NCBI RefSeq assembly: GCF_014898815.1
Contig: NW_026515528.1
Span: 62,001-126,000 of the forward strand
Direction: 5' to 3'
Length of the DNA: 64,000 nucleotides
From: Panonychus citri
Taxonomy: Eukaryota; Arthropoda; Arachnida; Trombidiformes; Tetranychidae
Shown here: positions 1 to 8,710 of the stretch, piece by piece
How positions within the stretch are numbered: the first letter of the stretch is position 1
Layout of the letters: every line of letters starts with the position of its first letter
The notes under the pieces: generated by a model
Databases searched by the model: none
Seen by the model: the letters and a program-made list of their open reading frames with translations, nothing else
Told to the model about the DNA's origin: nothing
Made by a program: the position numbers and the translations under genes

Positions 1-659
1 ATTAAATGTTATTTAATACAACAAGTTAAATCATCAAATAAATAGTGAAATGGATCGAACTTGATCAAAGTTATGTGAAATGTGAGTTTCTTTGTTACCT
101 TTATTCGGTTAAAGTGAATAATTAACCACCATCACAAACGAATATTAATGAAATAAATACATTAAAATCACATGAAAATATAATAACAAATCGTCTACAG
201 CAAAGTGATAAACTTTATGAATAAATTAAACAATAAACAACCTGCAAACAGGAATCAGTGAAATTTAATATATAAATATTCAATAAAATAAAACAAATGT
301 TATTTATACCTTTCATCTACCTGTTTTGCTATAATTTGGAAATGGAATTTTTCTGATTGCGATTTCTGTTGGAACTTTCGTTTTCTTTGGACCTTTTTCC
401 CTTATTTCTTTTATTTACAACCACTGGAACTCATTTATTGTTTTGTTTTTTCTCGTCAACAACAGCATATACAGATAAGTATCCTGTTATTCATCGAGTA
501 TATTTAGCAACGAAGTTTATGCAAAATATTGTTCTAGAAAAAAAAAGATTACATTGAACAATCAATTGCCAATTGGCAAATACTGATGCACAATTTCTTA
601 CACAATAGTTTCTATGACCTCTATTCCAATCAAAAGAGATTGATGTTGCTTAAAATAAC
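1..659. other. AT-rich stretch, no gene seen
   Basis: The stretch is very AT-rich, with short A- and T-runs and no convincing coding sequence on either strand. The only open frames are below 70 codons and low in complexity. It lies upstream of the decayed retroelement and could hold its 5' LTR, but I found no matching copy downstream of the element, so no LTR can be drawn. Confidence 0.5.
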
Positions 660-1075
660 TTGTTGACGGGAATATTAAATCTAGTCTCGAGTGAATTTGA
701 CAGCTCAATTTGCACCTCTCCTTTAATTCTTTGACTTTTAAGATAATCTTGAAACTTGAACAAGTCACAATCATATTTGGTGACATAATCAGTATTCATG
801 CTCCAAGTCTTTAACTTTAATTTAACTCTGTGATGGGAAGGGTTTATTCTAATCACGAGTTATAAGTTGAAATCCTTATTTGGTATCAAACACACTTAAA
901 AGTGAATCACTCTCACTGACTTTGATGGGAAGTTTTACTCTAGTCAAATGTTAGTTTGAGTTGATGATCCTTTGGTATAAATATAAATTGTACTCAATCA
1001 AATAAATCAGTAAACAACTTGAACTGACTGCTAATGGGAAGCTTTAATCTAATTAGTAAGTATTAACTTTAAGTT
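660..1075 (+). repeat. degenerate ~100-bp tandem repeat upstream of gag
   Basis: Four diverged copies of a block that begins with a GGGAA core followed by TTTAnTCTAnT start near 663, 833, 924 and 1033. The last three are about 90-110 bp apart; the first is farther away. Each block continues into an AT-rich segment with poorly conserved spacing. The array ends just before the first small ORF of the retroelement. It could be a sub-repeat of an LTR or leader, or a regulatory array; the sequence alone does not decide. Confidence 0.5.
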
Positions 1076-1101
1076 TGTGAACTGGAACCTTGTGTTTACC
1101 T

Positions 1102-1284
1102 ATGACAAATTGTGAAATTAAGTTTGAACTTATAAGTGTAAAAGTACATCCATCTGATATTTACTGGTCTCGTTATCAACGCCCTGTAACTGTTACCTTC
1201 TCCTATCATCAAAGATTAATAGCCACTCGAAGTGAGACTGAATCATTTGTTGGGCTTTATTGGCCACCTTACTTTGTTAACTAA
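1102..1284 (+). CDS. small ORF 1 upstream of gag, unknown
   Basis: This is a 60-codon ORF from ATG at 1102, ending five bases before the next small ORF. The region is richer in G and C than its flanks and uses a balanced residue set (several Trp, Tyr, Pro), unlike the low-complexity chance ORFs elsewhere. No domain is recognised. It is the first of three short-spaced frames (this ORF, the next small ORF, gag), each in a different reading frame. It could be a real leader protein of the element, the remains of a longer ORF, or chance. Confidence 0.3.
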   Translation: MTNCEIKFELISVKVHPSDIYWSRYQRPVTVTFSYHQRLIATRSETESFVGLYWPPYFVN

Positions 1285-1289
1285 TATTC

Positions 1290-1484
1290 ATGTCTTCTGA
1301 TCGTTCATTACAACGAGTGTGTCACGTTTACACCCCTGAAGCAACTGATGAATACCTTTTCGGCGATGAACTAAGAAACAACTTGATACTTTTATTAATC
1401 TGTTTATCACCTACTATTATTGCTTTTGTTTTTCTCCTATTTTCTCTTTATAAGTTATACGTGTCAACTCATCAACCTCTCTAA
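1290..1484 (+). CDS. small ORF 2 with one membrane segment
   Basis: A 64-codon ORF from ATG at 1290 stops two bases before the gag ATG. The first ~28 residues are polar. Residues ~31-56 form one continuous hydrophobic run rich in Leu, Ile and Phe, long enough for a membrane helix, followed by a short tail. No family is recognised. Tight packing against gag suggests translation from the same RNA by reinitiation or leaky scanning, but this is inference. A chance ORF is not excluded. Confidence 0.35.
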   Translation: MSSDRSLQRVCHVYTPEATDEYLFGDELRNNLILLLICLSPTIIAFVFLLFSLYKLYVSTHQPL

Positions 1485-1486
1485 AA

Positions 1487-2605
1487 ATGTCTGATCCATC
1501 TCCTAATTATTATCAATATATTGAACAGGTTCAACCTGATGAACCTCAATCCTCATTACCAAGAGTAAACAATGTAACCTTACCTAATCTACCGACTCAT
1601 ATCCCATACTTTAGTAGTGAAAACAACGACAATGTTTTCGAATGGTTTGAAAACTTCGAAACGATAGGTCGCAATTATGGTTGGAATGCCGATAACATGT
1701 TCACAATAGTACCAACCTATTTACAAAATACAGCGCGAAGATGGTACAATTTTATTACTGGTAAATATACACCCGAAGCTAAGCGACCCGTTAACTATGT
1801 TGGGTTAAAAGAATCAATGATAAGGGATCTTTGTCCCTCTGATTTCCGTTCTTACTTATCACAACAATTACACAATGCCTCTCAACAACCAGGACAATCA
1901 ACAACTGCTTTCATTTATGAAATTCAAGAACTTTGTCTACGAATCGATGAAAATACTCATGAAATATTTGTTCTGAGTCTTGTTAAAGAAAAATTGCTTC
2001 CACAAATTAAATATGGGAAAGCATTACAAAATCCACAATCGCTACAGCATTTGGTTGAATCAGCAAGATTAGCTGAACGAGCAATGCTTTCCTGTAACAG
2101 CTCATTCATGATGCAAAGGGATTCAATTAATCCCAACATGAATGAAACTATTTCAAACCTACAGGAAACAATGAAACATTTGAATCAAAAGTTCGTTAAT
2201 TTAGCTACTAAGGTAATCATCTGTAGTTATTGCAAGAGATTCGGTCACACCGAGGCAATTTGTCGTTACAAAAATCGTCAAGCATCTGACAATAATCCGA
2301 ACTACCAGACAAGATACAATCAACCGTCTGAATCAACGAATGCATATAACAATCAACAACCTAATCAACAACGACCCCAATACACTAATAAGCAATTTGC
2401 TGAACGTGCCTTTAGAGAAAGATCTAGAGAACCTGATAATTGGAGAGATAAACCCTCCACTTCAACCAATCTTCCACGGCGTGGAAGAAGCAGAAGCCCG
2501 GAGGAGCGAAAGGATGATGAAAGAAGGAAGAGTCAAGGTAACACCAGAAAGCGATCTCCTAGAAGACCGAAGAAAGCGGTAAAAATGATAACCCAAGAAT
2601 CATAA
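1487..2605 (+). CDS. gag: Gag-like protein of a Ty3/gypsy retroelement (intact)
   Basis: The ORF has 372 codons with a good ATG context. Residues ~45-200 have the look of a retrotransposon Gag capsid region: a conserved Trp/Phe pattern near 50-57, an Arg-Arg-Trp-Tyr cluster near 84-87, and a Gln-rich helix around 127-140. A single CCHC zinc knuckle (CX2CX4HX4C, reading CSYCKRFGHTEAIC) lies near residue 245. The C-terminus is basic and rich in Arg/Ser (near 305-372), suited to RNA binding. No protease motif follows in frame: a deletion has removed protease and most of RT just downstream. Gag is intact although pol behind it is badly broken, so this copy may be fairly young or Gag may be retained. 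Confidence 0.85.
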   Translation: MSDPSPNYYQYIEQVQPDEPQSSLPRVNNVTLPNLPTHIPYFSSENNDNVFEWFENFETIGRNYGWNADNMFTIVPTYLQNTARRWYNFITGKYTPEAKRPVNYVGLKESMIRDLCPSDFRSYLSQQLHNASQQPGQSTTAFIYEIQELCLRIDENTHEIFVLSLVKEKLLPQIKYGKALQNPQSLQHLVESARLAERAMLSCNSSFMMQRDSINPNMNETISNLQETMKHLNQKFVNLATKVIICSYCKRFGHTEAICRYKNRQASDNNPNYQTRYNQPSESTNAYNNQQPNQQRPQYTNKQFAERAFRERSREPDNWRDKPSTSTNLPRRGRSRSPEERKDDERRKSQGNTRKRSPRRPKKAVKMITQES

Positions 2606-3637
2606 GAAGAGAGTGAGATCGATACCGATGATTACGATTATCCTGTGGAAAATAATGCTATTTAATATATAATGCTTGGTATACATTGATGATATTATCA
2701 TATTCAGCAAAACGTACGAAGAACATTTAATCAGATAACAATTAGTTTTCGAAAGGTTGAGAATCGCAGGACTAACCCTGAAGCCAGATAAGTGTCATTT
2801 CTTAAGAACCAGAATTCTTTATCTTGGTCATGTAATCTATGTATCTAATGTAACGAAGGACAAGAACCAGATCCTGAAAAGATTCGAGCTGTAGTAAATT
2901 TCCCAACTCCAAACACACTTAAGGACATTAGGGCCTTCGTCGCTTTGTGCTCTTACTACCGAAAGTTTATCCGCGATTTTGCTAAGCTAGCATCACCTCT
3001 AACTCAACTGACGAGAAAGGATGTTCCATTTCAATGGAAAAATGATCAAATCGAGGCTTTCGAATGGTCAAAGCGAAAGATAAGCAGCGCTCCCGTTCTG
3101 GCTCATTTCGACCATACTCTGGAAACTCAATTACGAACTGATGCATCTGATGTTGGTCTGGGAGCAATCATCTTGCAGAAGCATGAAAAGAAATGGAAAC
3201 CTGTTGCTTTTGCGAGCAGACAGATTCGTGGGGCTGAATTAAATTACCCGGTGTCTGATAAAGAATGCCTCGCCATAATATATGCGGTGGAGAAGTTTCG
3301 GCATTACCTGGAAGGGATCAAATTTGAAGTCGTCACCGATCATTGCGCCCTCTGCTTCTTTCGGTCGAAAACTAAACTCCCACCTCGGCTAATGCGATAT
3401 GCTTTAAGTTTACAATCTTTTGAAATCAATATCTTTTACAAGTCTGGAAAAATTCATGCTGACGCTGATTGTCTCAGCAGATACCCAACCAACGATCCAG
3501 AATTCAACACAGTTGGTTATGATGATTGTGAACAAGGTGATGATTTGTTTACTTTATTGATCACCGAAGAGAATCAAGAAGAAAGTAAATTATTAAATGA
3601 ACAGAGAAATGACCCTTTCATCCAAGCAAAAATTTAA
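2606..3637 (+). pseudogene. pol: RT end and RNase H of the decayed pol
   Basis: The reading frame resumes at about 2671 directly inside the RT palm, at the catalytic YIDD box (2680-2691). The protease and the RT fingers are missing, so a deletion joins the end of gag to the middle of RT. An in-frame stop follows shortly after the YIDD box, and a frame change lies near 2860-2885. From 2875 the frame is good again: RT thumb/connection, then RNase H with the TDASD and VTDH motifs and the usual terminal LSRYP. A premature stop ends this piece at 3637. The family is Ty3/gypsy by order and motifs. Confidence 0.85.
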
Positions 3638-4792
3638 CAATTCAGTGAGGACAAGCTATCAAAAATCACTGATCGGACAAAAGTCAACACCGAATTAAAA
3701 ATGGTCTTTTACAGCGGAAAATTAATCACAAAAATAGTCAGCAATGGGTCGTTGTCCTTCCGAGGTCAATGGTATTGCAGATAATGAAAGCTTATCATGA
3801 CGAACCTCTTTCAGGACATTGTGGTTTATTCCAGACCTATGAGAAGATCAGAGCGAAATATTATTGATCAAAAATGAACAAGGAAATTGCTGATTACATT
3901 CAAAATTGTGAATCTTGTCAATACAATAAGACTGGAATAGGAAATTCAACTCCACCATTAAACTCAATTGTTGTTTCGGCTCCATTCGAAAAGATTGGGA
4001 TCGATATATTGGGACCTCTCCCTCGTTCATCGGGCAAGGAATACATCATTGTAGCCACTGAGTATTCCACTAAATGGGTAGAGATCTAAGCTCTAGCAAA
4101 GAAAGACGCAAAGAGTACCTTTAAATTTCTAATTGAAAATATATTGTGTCGACATGGTTGCCCCAAGTCAATCCTGAGTGATCAGGGACGAAACGGTTCA
4201 AGAAGTAGGAAACCTCATGAATGCGAAGTGGCAACTTTCAACCGCTTACCACCCGCAGACGAATGGATTGACCGAAAGAGTAAATCGAACGATTTGTTCA
4301 ATGCTCATGCACTATTGTCAGGAACAAAATCAAACTAAATGGACGCGAATTTTGCCCCTAATTAATTTCGCTTATAATTCAAGTGTCAACCGAATTAATC
4401 AAGTTTCACCCTTTTTTCTCTTGTATGGGAGAGAGCCAATGCTTCCCGTTGATTTACAAACTAACCCCGATGTAAAGAAGACAACCCTTGGTGAATACAT
4501 GAAATTTATGAATCATGAATGGAAATTTGTTAAAGAACAAGCGCAAATCCATTCTGCAACTTCGCAAGAGAAACAAGCTGAATATCATGATAAGAAGAAT
4601 AAGATTAGAACTTACGAAGTTGGTCAATTGGTTCTACGCGAATTCAACCTCAGGGAAGGGAAACTTGGCCCAAAATACGAAGGACCGTTTCAAATAATTA
4701 AGAAAATGGGTAACACCACTTACATAGTGAAACGAGAAAATTCAACGGACGAGTTTAGAGTTCATGCATCGCAAATAAAACTCTACCACTGA
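3638..4792 (+). pseudogene. pol: broken integrase of the decayed pol
   Basis: A HHCC zinc-binding part is readable around 3785-3940 (His pair, then CX2C in NCESCQYNK). The catalytic core has the first Asp in GIDILGP (~4000), the second in ILSDQG (~4180) and the Glu in GLTERVNR (~4270), the D,D-35-E set of retroviral integrases. In-frame stops at ~3866 and 4087 and a frameshift near 4185-4190 destroy the frame. From 4190 to 4792 it is open and includes a GPF-type box (YEGPFQI). Ty3/gypsy gene order is retained. No chromodomain was seen. Confidence 0.85.
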
Positions 4793-4860
4793 CGAGAGAA
4801 ACATCCAGAAGTGGAGGAGAAACGCCTCAGGAATCGACGAAAAGAGACAAAATTGTCACC

Positions 4861-5360
4861 ATGAGTCACGAAGAGTGGATACCTGTCTTAAGCACCCGAG
4901 ATAACATCGAAGAGTTGATACGCTCACAAACGTACGATGACGAGATCCAGATAATTGAACCTGAACCTCAAATCCCATCTTACCTTATAGCTGAACCCAT
5001 TGTAAACCCTTTTAAGCTAACCTCCTACCTATTTTTAGACACCAATGTAGTCAGAGATTACGAGTGCATCATCTGTCAAAATTTAGCAGAAAACCCATGT
5101 GTACATAAGGAAAACACTAGTTGTAAAGTTATGTTTTGTAGCTCTTGTCTTTAGATTAGCAGAGTCGAAATAACTTCGAGTGCCCCGCAAGATGTGATTT
5201 ACCCTTCAACCGCAGCCATCTGCGACATACCGGTCCTGTTTCAATGAATGAATTTCGCAAGTTACTAGTTCAATGCCCAGATAAGGAATGTAATCAAATC
5301 ATGACGGTAAGACGGTACAAGGTCCACGTCCAGAGAAAACATCAAACAAATTGGCTTTGA
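4861..5360 (+). pseudogene. RING/TRAF-like zinc-finger ORF behind integrase (broken)
   Basis: The frame opens with ATG at 4861, 69 bases after the integrase stop. After ~70 acidic residues comes a Cys cluster: CX2C (CIIC), a Cys, then CKVMFCSSC, and after a frame change near 5150 a CX3C (CPARC). This is the RING layout, but Val stands where the usual ring His would be. A second cluster near 5272-5342 (CPDKEC then two His) resembles a TRAF-type finger. The frame breaks at CSSCL: a TAG in one frame, and the other frame continues to TGA at 5358. RING/TRAF fingers usually act in ubiquitin transfer; that this one did so is inference. Its position, after integrase and before any 3' LTR, is that of an env or accessory gene. 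Confidence 0.6.
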
Positions 5361-6280
5361 CCAGTGGACTGGTCACCATAACGTCGGGGAAATGTTGGCA
5401 ACCAACATTGCCAACTCTAAAAAAAGATGAAGATGAGGATGACGAAGATGATGAGGATGGAGTTGAGGATGAAGATAAAGAAGATGATGATAAAAATATA
5501 ACTGAAATTGTATTAATTAGAATAGGGATCCCATCCCAACAACAATAAAAGTCTATTACATTTGAAATATGTGAAGTGAAGGTGACTGCAAGGTCAACAA
5601 CTCTTAATGATAAATTATTTCTTTGTAGCAGTTTTTCATATAATTTGAATTTAGATTTATATTGTAACACTTTGATTATTCTCACGAGATAATAAATAAT
5701 TTCAATCATAGACTATTCCTTAGCTATACAGACTTTTTAAACAAAGTCTGGTCTCTGCCTTAGGGATTTCAGAGAGAGCAGATTGCACTTGGTACCTGAT
5801 ATTGTATGTGAGGTTGTAAGTTCGATGAAAGTGTTGGTGTGGAAGGGGCGAAGTTGGTCCTCTCTGCCCTCAGTCAAAGACCCGACAATTTTTACCCTAT
5901 GATGCTTCACCTCCACGTGGTGTATGGTGGTAACAATGATGCAAATCATTGGCTAACGAAGCTTTATTTTGCACAATGACATACCAATAGAAGTTTATTG
6001 AAAAGATAAAAAGATGAACAAAAATTGAAAAGAATTTGAAAAATTAAATCGAAGTACATTTGCATCATAGGTTTATTTACTACTTACTATAGAAATATGT
6101 TTCGATTTCTTTTATCAACTGATATTTATCAATATTCTGATTATGAATCAAAGTTCCAGTTCTATATTAATCTGATTGAATTAATAAATTATCTCAATCA
6201 AAATTATAATTCATTATCAAAATTAGTAGTTTTTTATCTTCTTGTTTTCCTTCAGGACATATTTAATTTTTTTCAATAAA
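5361..6280. other. downstream flank of the decayed element
   Basis: At 5420-5500 a GAT/GAA-rich run could encode an Asp/Glu tract in an overlapping frame, but no full gene is supported. A short perfect hairpin (8-bp arms CAGACTTT/AAAGTCTG, 6-base loop) sits at 5729-5750. The 5745-5950 stretch is higher in G+C than its surroundings and may be a fragment of another old element; I do not recognise it. The rest is AT-rich with nothing supportable. Confidence 0.4.
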
Positions 6281-6376
6281 ACGCTTTTCATCAAAAGCTA
6301 TTTTTACCGATGTTTTGCGATTTTCTCAGCAACTAAAAGTCGAGGAGACACGATACTTGTTTGTCATATCAAAAGA

Positions 6377-6394
6377 TCAAGGTCATTCAGGTCA
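6377..6394 (+). promoter_or_regulatory. AGGTCA direct repeat, spacing 3 (DR3-like)
   Basis: The sequence TCAAGGTCATTCAGGTCA holds two nuclear-receptor half-sites AGGTCA separated by three bases. The first is extended to TCAAGGTCA, the form bound by FTZ-F1/ERR-type monomers. It is one of five such sites in the window; three of the others lie in mariner-type terminal repeats. Receptor binding is inference. Confidence 0.3.
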
Positions 6395-6727
6395 TCGGTA
6401 AAATAACAAGTTTCAAGGCCATCTGAATTTACGTTAATTTACGTACGGTAATTTTACGAAGAAGAATATTCAGAGACACTACCCACAAGTTTTTAGGTTT
6501 CTATGAGCTTTGCAATGCACGTTATGCTAAATTTATTACATGGAAGATTTTCAGCAGTTATTCAATTAAACTGTAATATCTCAAGATCTGTGGCAGCAAG
6601 GATATCTTAACTCATTTTTCAGGATTAAAAAATGTGATGAATAACTGTAGCAACATATATAAAAAAAATAAAAACATACTAACACAATTAACAAAGCCGA
6701 TTCCAAATAACATCATAAGTATTCATC

Positions 6728-7034
6728 ATGGTAAGTTGTTATATTTTTCATGTGAATATTTGCGACATCTGTTCAATTTTTTATCTTTTATTTCTAGTTA
6801 ACACTGGCAGAGAGACAGCTGACCAACGAAAGTTTTGGGTTAATGGTATGAGGTACGCATCCTAGAAAATGAACGAAGGATGGACAAAGGAGTTCATGGC
6901 AAAATTCACGTCCAAAAAAGAATGATTGAGACCGAGATGAAACACAATGGAAAGACAGAAGAAAAAAATGTTATCCTGGTTAATATGAAAAACATTTTAT
7001 ACATGGAAATAAGAAATCGTTTTCTATTTTTGTA
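6728..7034 (+). other. candidate small two-exon gene or fragment, unknown
   Basis: ATG at 6728 is followed directly by a clean donor (GTAAGT, 6731). A 67-bp candidate intron ends in TTTCTAG at 6797. The second exon is open to a stop at 6849. A different frame is then open from 6850 to 7034 with a balanced charged composition, so a one-base shift or another splice would join the two. A TATATAAA-like box lies ~75 bases upstream of the ATG. No family is recognised. It may be a degraded gene. Confidence 0.25.
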
Positions 7035-7062
7035 AAAAAGTTCAAAGAATTTAAACATTTTG

Positions 7063-7620
7063 TTGATTAATTACTTGCATAGTCTCGCCATATTTGATCA
7101 GAATTGGTTATGAGTTGGTTAGAGCTTTCCCTTGTTAGTTTATCTTCAGTGATAATCTCCTCTTCTTCCCAAGGCTGATCTATACGTCCAGTTTCTTTAA
7201 TCAGTGTTGCAGAGATAAACACATCTGTAAGAAACAATGAACCTTTGAGGGTCCTCGATGAATAGATGAGTGATATATGATAGCATTTCCATCAAATAAA
7301 CAACACCGAGAATTAGAGCAATTACTGTTGGAACAATATTTTTATAGACCATCGAGTCTCCGATTTCTTTTAGATAGAGTAATTCCATAGTCATTGTTTT
7401 CGATTGTCAGTTCTTCTATTGTTTCTGTGGCTCCAATGTCGTCTATCTTCAAATTATAGAAATCACCAAGTCCACTGAGCTCACGTCAGGTTAGATTAAC
7501 ACCAGCCAATTTAGGTTTGTCTTCGATGTTCTCAACTAGATCTACTCTTGCACATCTAATCTCACCATTTCTGAGTTCACCCCATGAAATAGTTGTAATT
7601 GTTGATTTTAATTGGATTTA
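7063..7620 (-). pseudogene. coding-like fragment, unknown
   Basis: On the minus strand one frame is open from about 7613 to 7355 apart from a single TGA near 7487; the residue mix is balanced (GELRNGEIRCARVDLVEN near its start). Another frame contains a 65-residue piece (7394-7197) with a hydrophobic stretch that could be a membrane helix. I do not recognise a family. The split over frames suggests a decayed gene or an unrecognised exon set. Confidence 0.2.
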
Positions 7621-7639
7621 ACGATAACCAGTTTAATGT

Positions 7640-8208
7640 TGACATGTTGAACGTTTGATTTATAATGAGCTGTCGGATCGTTTGATTTCCCTTTTTATAC
7701 TGTCACGTTTGTTTTTGTGACGGTTTTAAATATGGCAAATTAAAGTTTAATGGAAGTAATTTTACGAATGTTTAAAAGAGTACACAAGTTAAGAATTGAT
7801 TTATAATTGAGTCTAACTTAAATTGTCATTGTTTCCTAAATCATTTTTCTGGTTAATAATCTTATTTAATTATTGTTTGGTCACCTTATTAATTAATTGA
7901 CCTTTTACAAAAGAAAAGAAGTTAAAGAAAACAAAAAGAAAAAGAAAGAGATTAGTCGGGCCACCCGGCTTATCTATAAGAATAATAAGATTATAGTGAT
8001 GAAATTCAAGTAATAAGCCTCTGGTGATGAGATTCTGGTGTTGAGATTCAGGTGATGAGATTTTGGTGTTTAACTTTTTTAATTTTGACTTTATTAATGT
8101 TGAGCTTTAGTTTAGCTGAGATTTAGTTTGACGGCAATTTAGTTTACTTACGATTCAGCTTAACTTAGTTCTGACTTAACGAAGATTCGGCTTAACTGGG
8201 ACACATAA
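7640..8208. other. AT-rich stretch with short tandem repeats
   Basis: No gene is seen. At 8020-8065 a ~20-28 bp unit built on GGTGATGAGATTCTGGTG is repeated about two to three times. At 8108-8200 a looser repeat of TTTAGTTTAGCTGAG-like units follows. Both lie just left of the MITE. Confidence 0.4.
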
Positions 8209-8210
8209 TA

Positions 8211-8710
8211 CAGGGCGTTTTTTTATCCACTACGGCTATTACACTGAATATCTCCAGAACTAAAAGTCATATGAATGTCAGACTTGACCAGAGGACTTAA
8301 AAGAATTGAAGCGCTCGACCCTACGATTTTCAAGGTCATTGAGGTCATTTAACGTAGGTTGCATTTAAAGGCCATTTCAAGGCCGTCGTGTGAAAGAGCA
8401 AATCAAATTACGTCAAAAGGCAGCTGAGATACAGACTTTTCTTATAAACGCGACTCTTAAAGTGTTTTCAGATTGAAACATGCCTATCTTGTAATCCGTT
8501 CATCACAGACACTTCAAAATAAAATCTGAGGTGTAATTTGCTTTGCTCTTTCTAGCAACGACTCTAAAATGACCTTTAAATGCTACCTTCGTTAAATGAC
8601 CGCAATGACCTTGAAAATCGTAGGGTCGAGCGCTTCAATTCTGTTCAGGCCTCTGGTCAAGTCTGACATTCATATGACTTTTAGTTCTGGAGATATTCAG
8701 TGTAATAGCC
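8211..8710. mobile_element. fold-back MITE of a mariner family
   Basis: The left arm (8211 to about 8390) begins CAGGGCGTTTTTTTATCC after a TA dinucleotide. The right arm (about 8560-8710) is its inverted copy over most of its length but lacks the outer ~30 bases. The same terminal sequence occurs at 61333-61513 next to mariner transposase remains, so this is a non-autonomous derivative of that family. There is no coding capacity. TA on the left agrees with the Tc1/mariner target site. Confidence 0.75.
8330..8347 (+). promoter_or_regulatory. DR3-like AGGTCA repeat in the MITE left arm
   Basis: TCAAGGTCATTGAGGTCA is a perfect AGGTCA direct repeat with a three-base spacer and a TCA extension. 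The right arm has the inverted counterpart at 8595-8612 with one mismatch (CGGTCA). Binding by nuclear receptors is inference. Confidence 0.35.

Larger units (their letters stand above)
1102..5360 (+). mobile_element. decayed Ty3/gypsy-type retroelement, no LTRs found
   Basis: Order of parts: two small ORFs, gag, deletion, RT end, RNase H, integrase, RING/TRAF-like ORF. The order RT-RNase H-integrase is that of Ty3/gypsy. I compared 1-1080 with 5361-6300 by eye and found no matching long terminal repeats and no clear primer-binding site. The copy has several premature stops, frame breaks and one large internal deletion, so it cannot be autonomous. It is only distantly related to elements A and B in this window. 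Confidence 0.8.

Noticed and set aside
5299..5709. 136-codon minus-strand ORF with a Ser run
   Set aside because: Antisense of the GAT/GAA microsatellite behind the old element; no motif.
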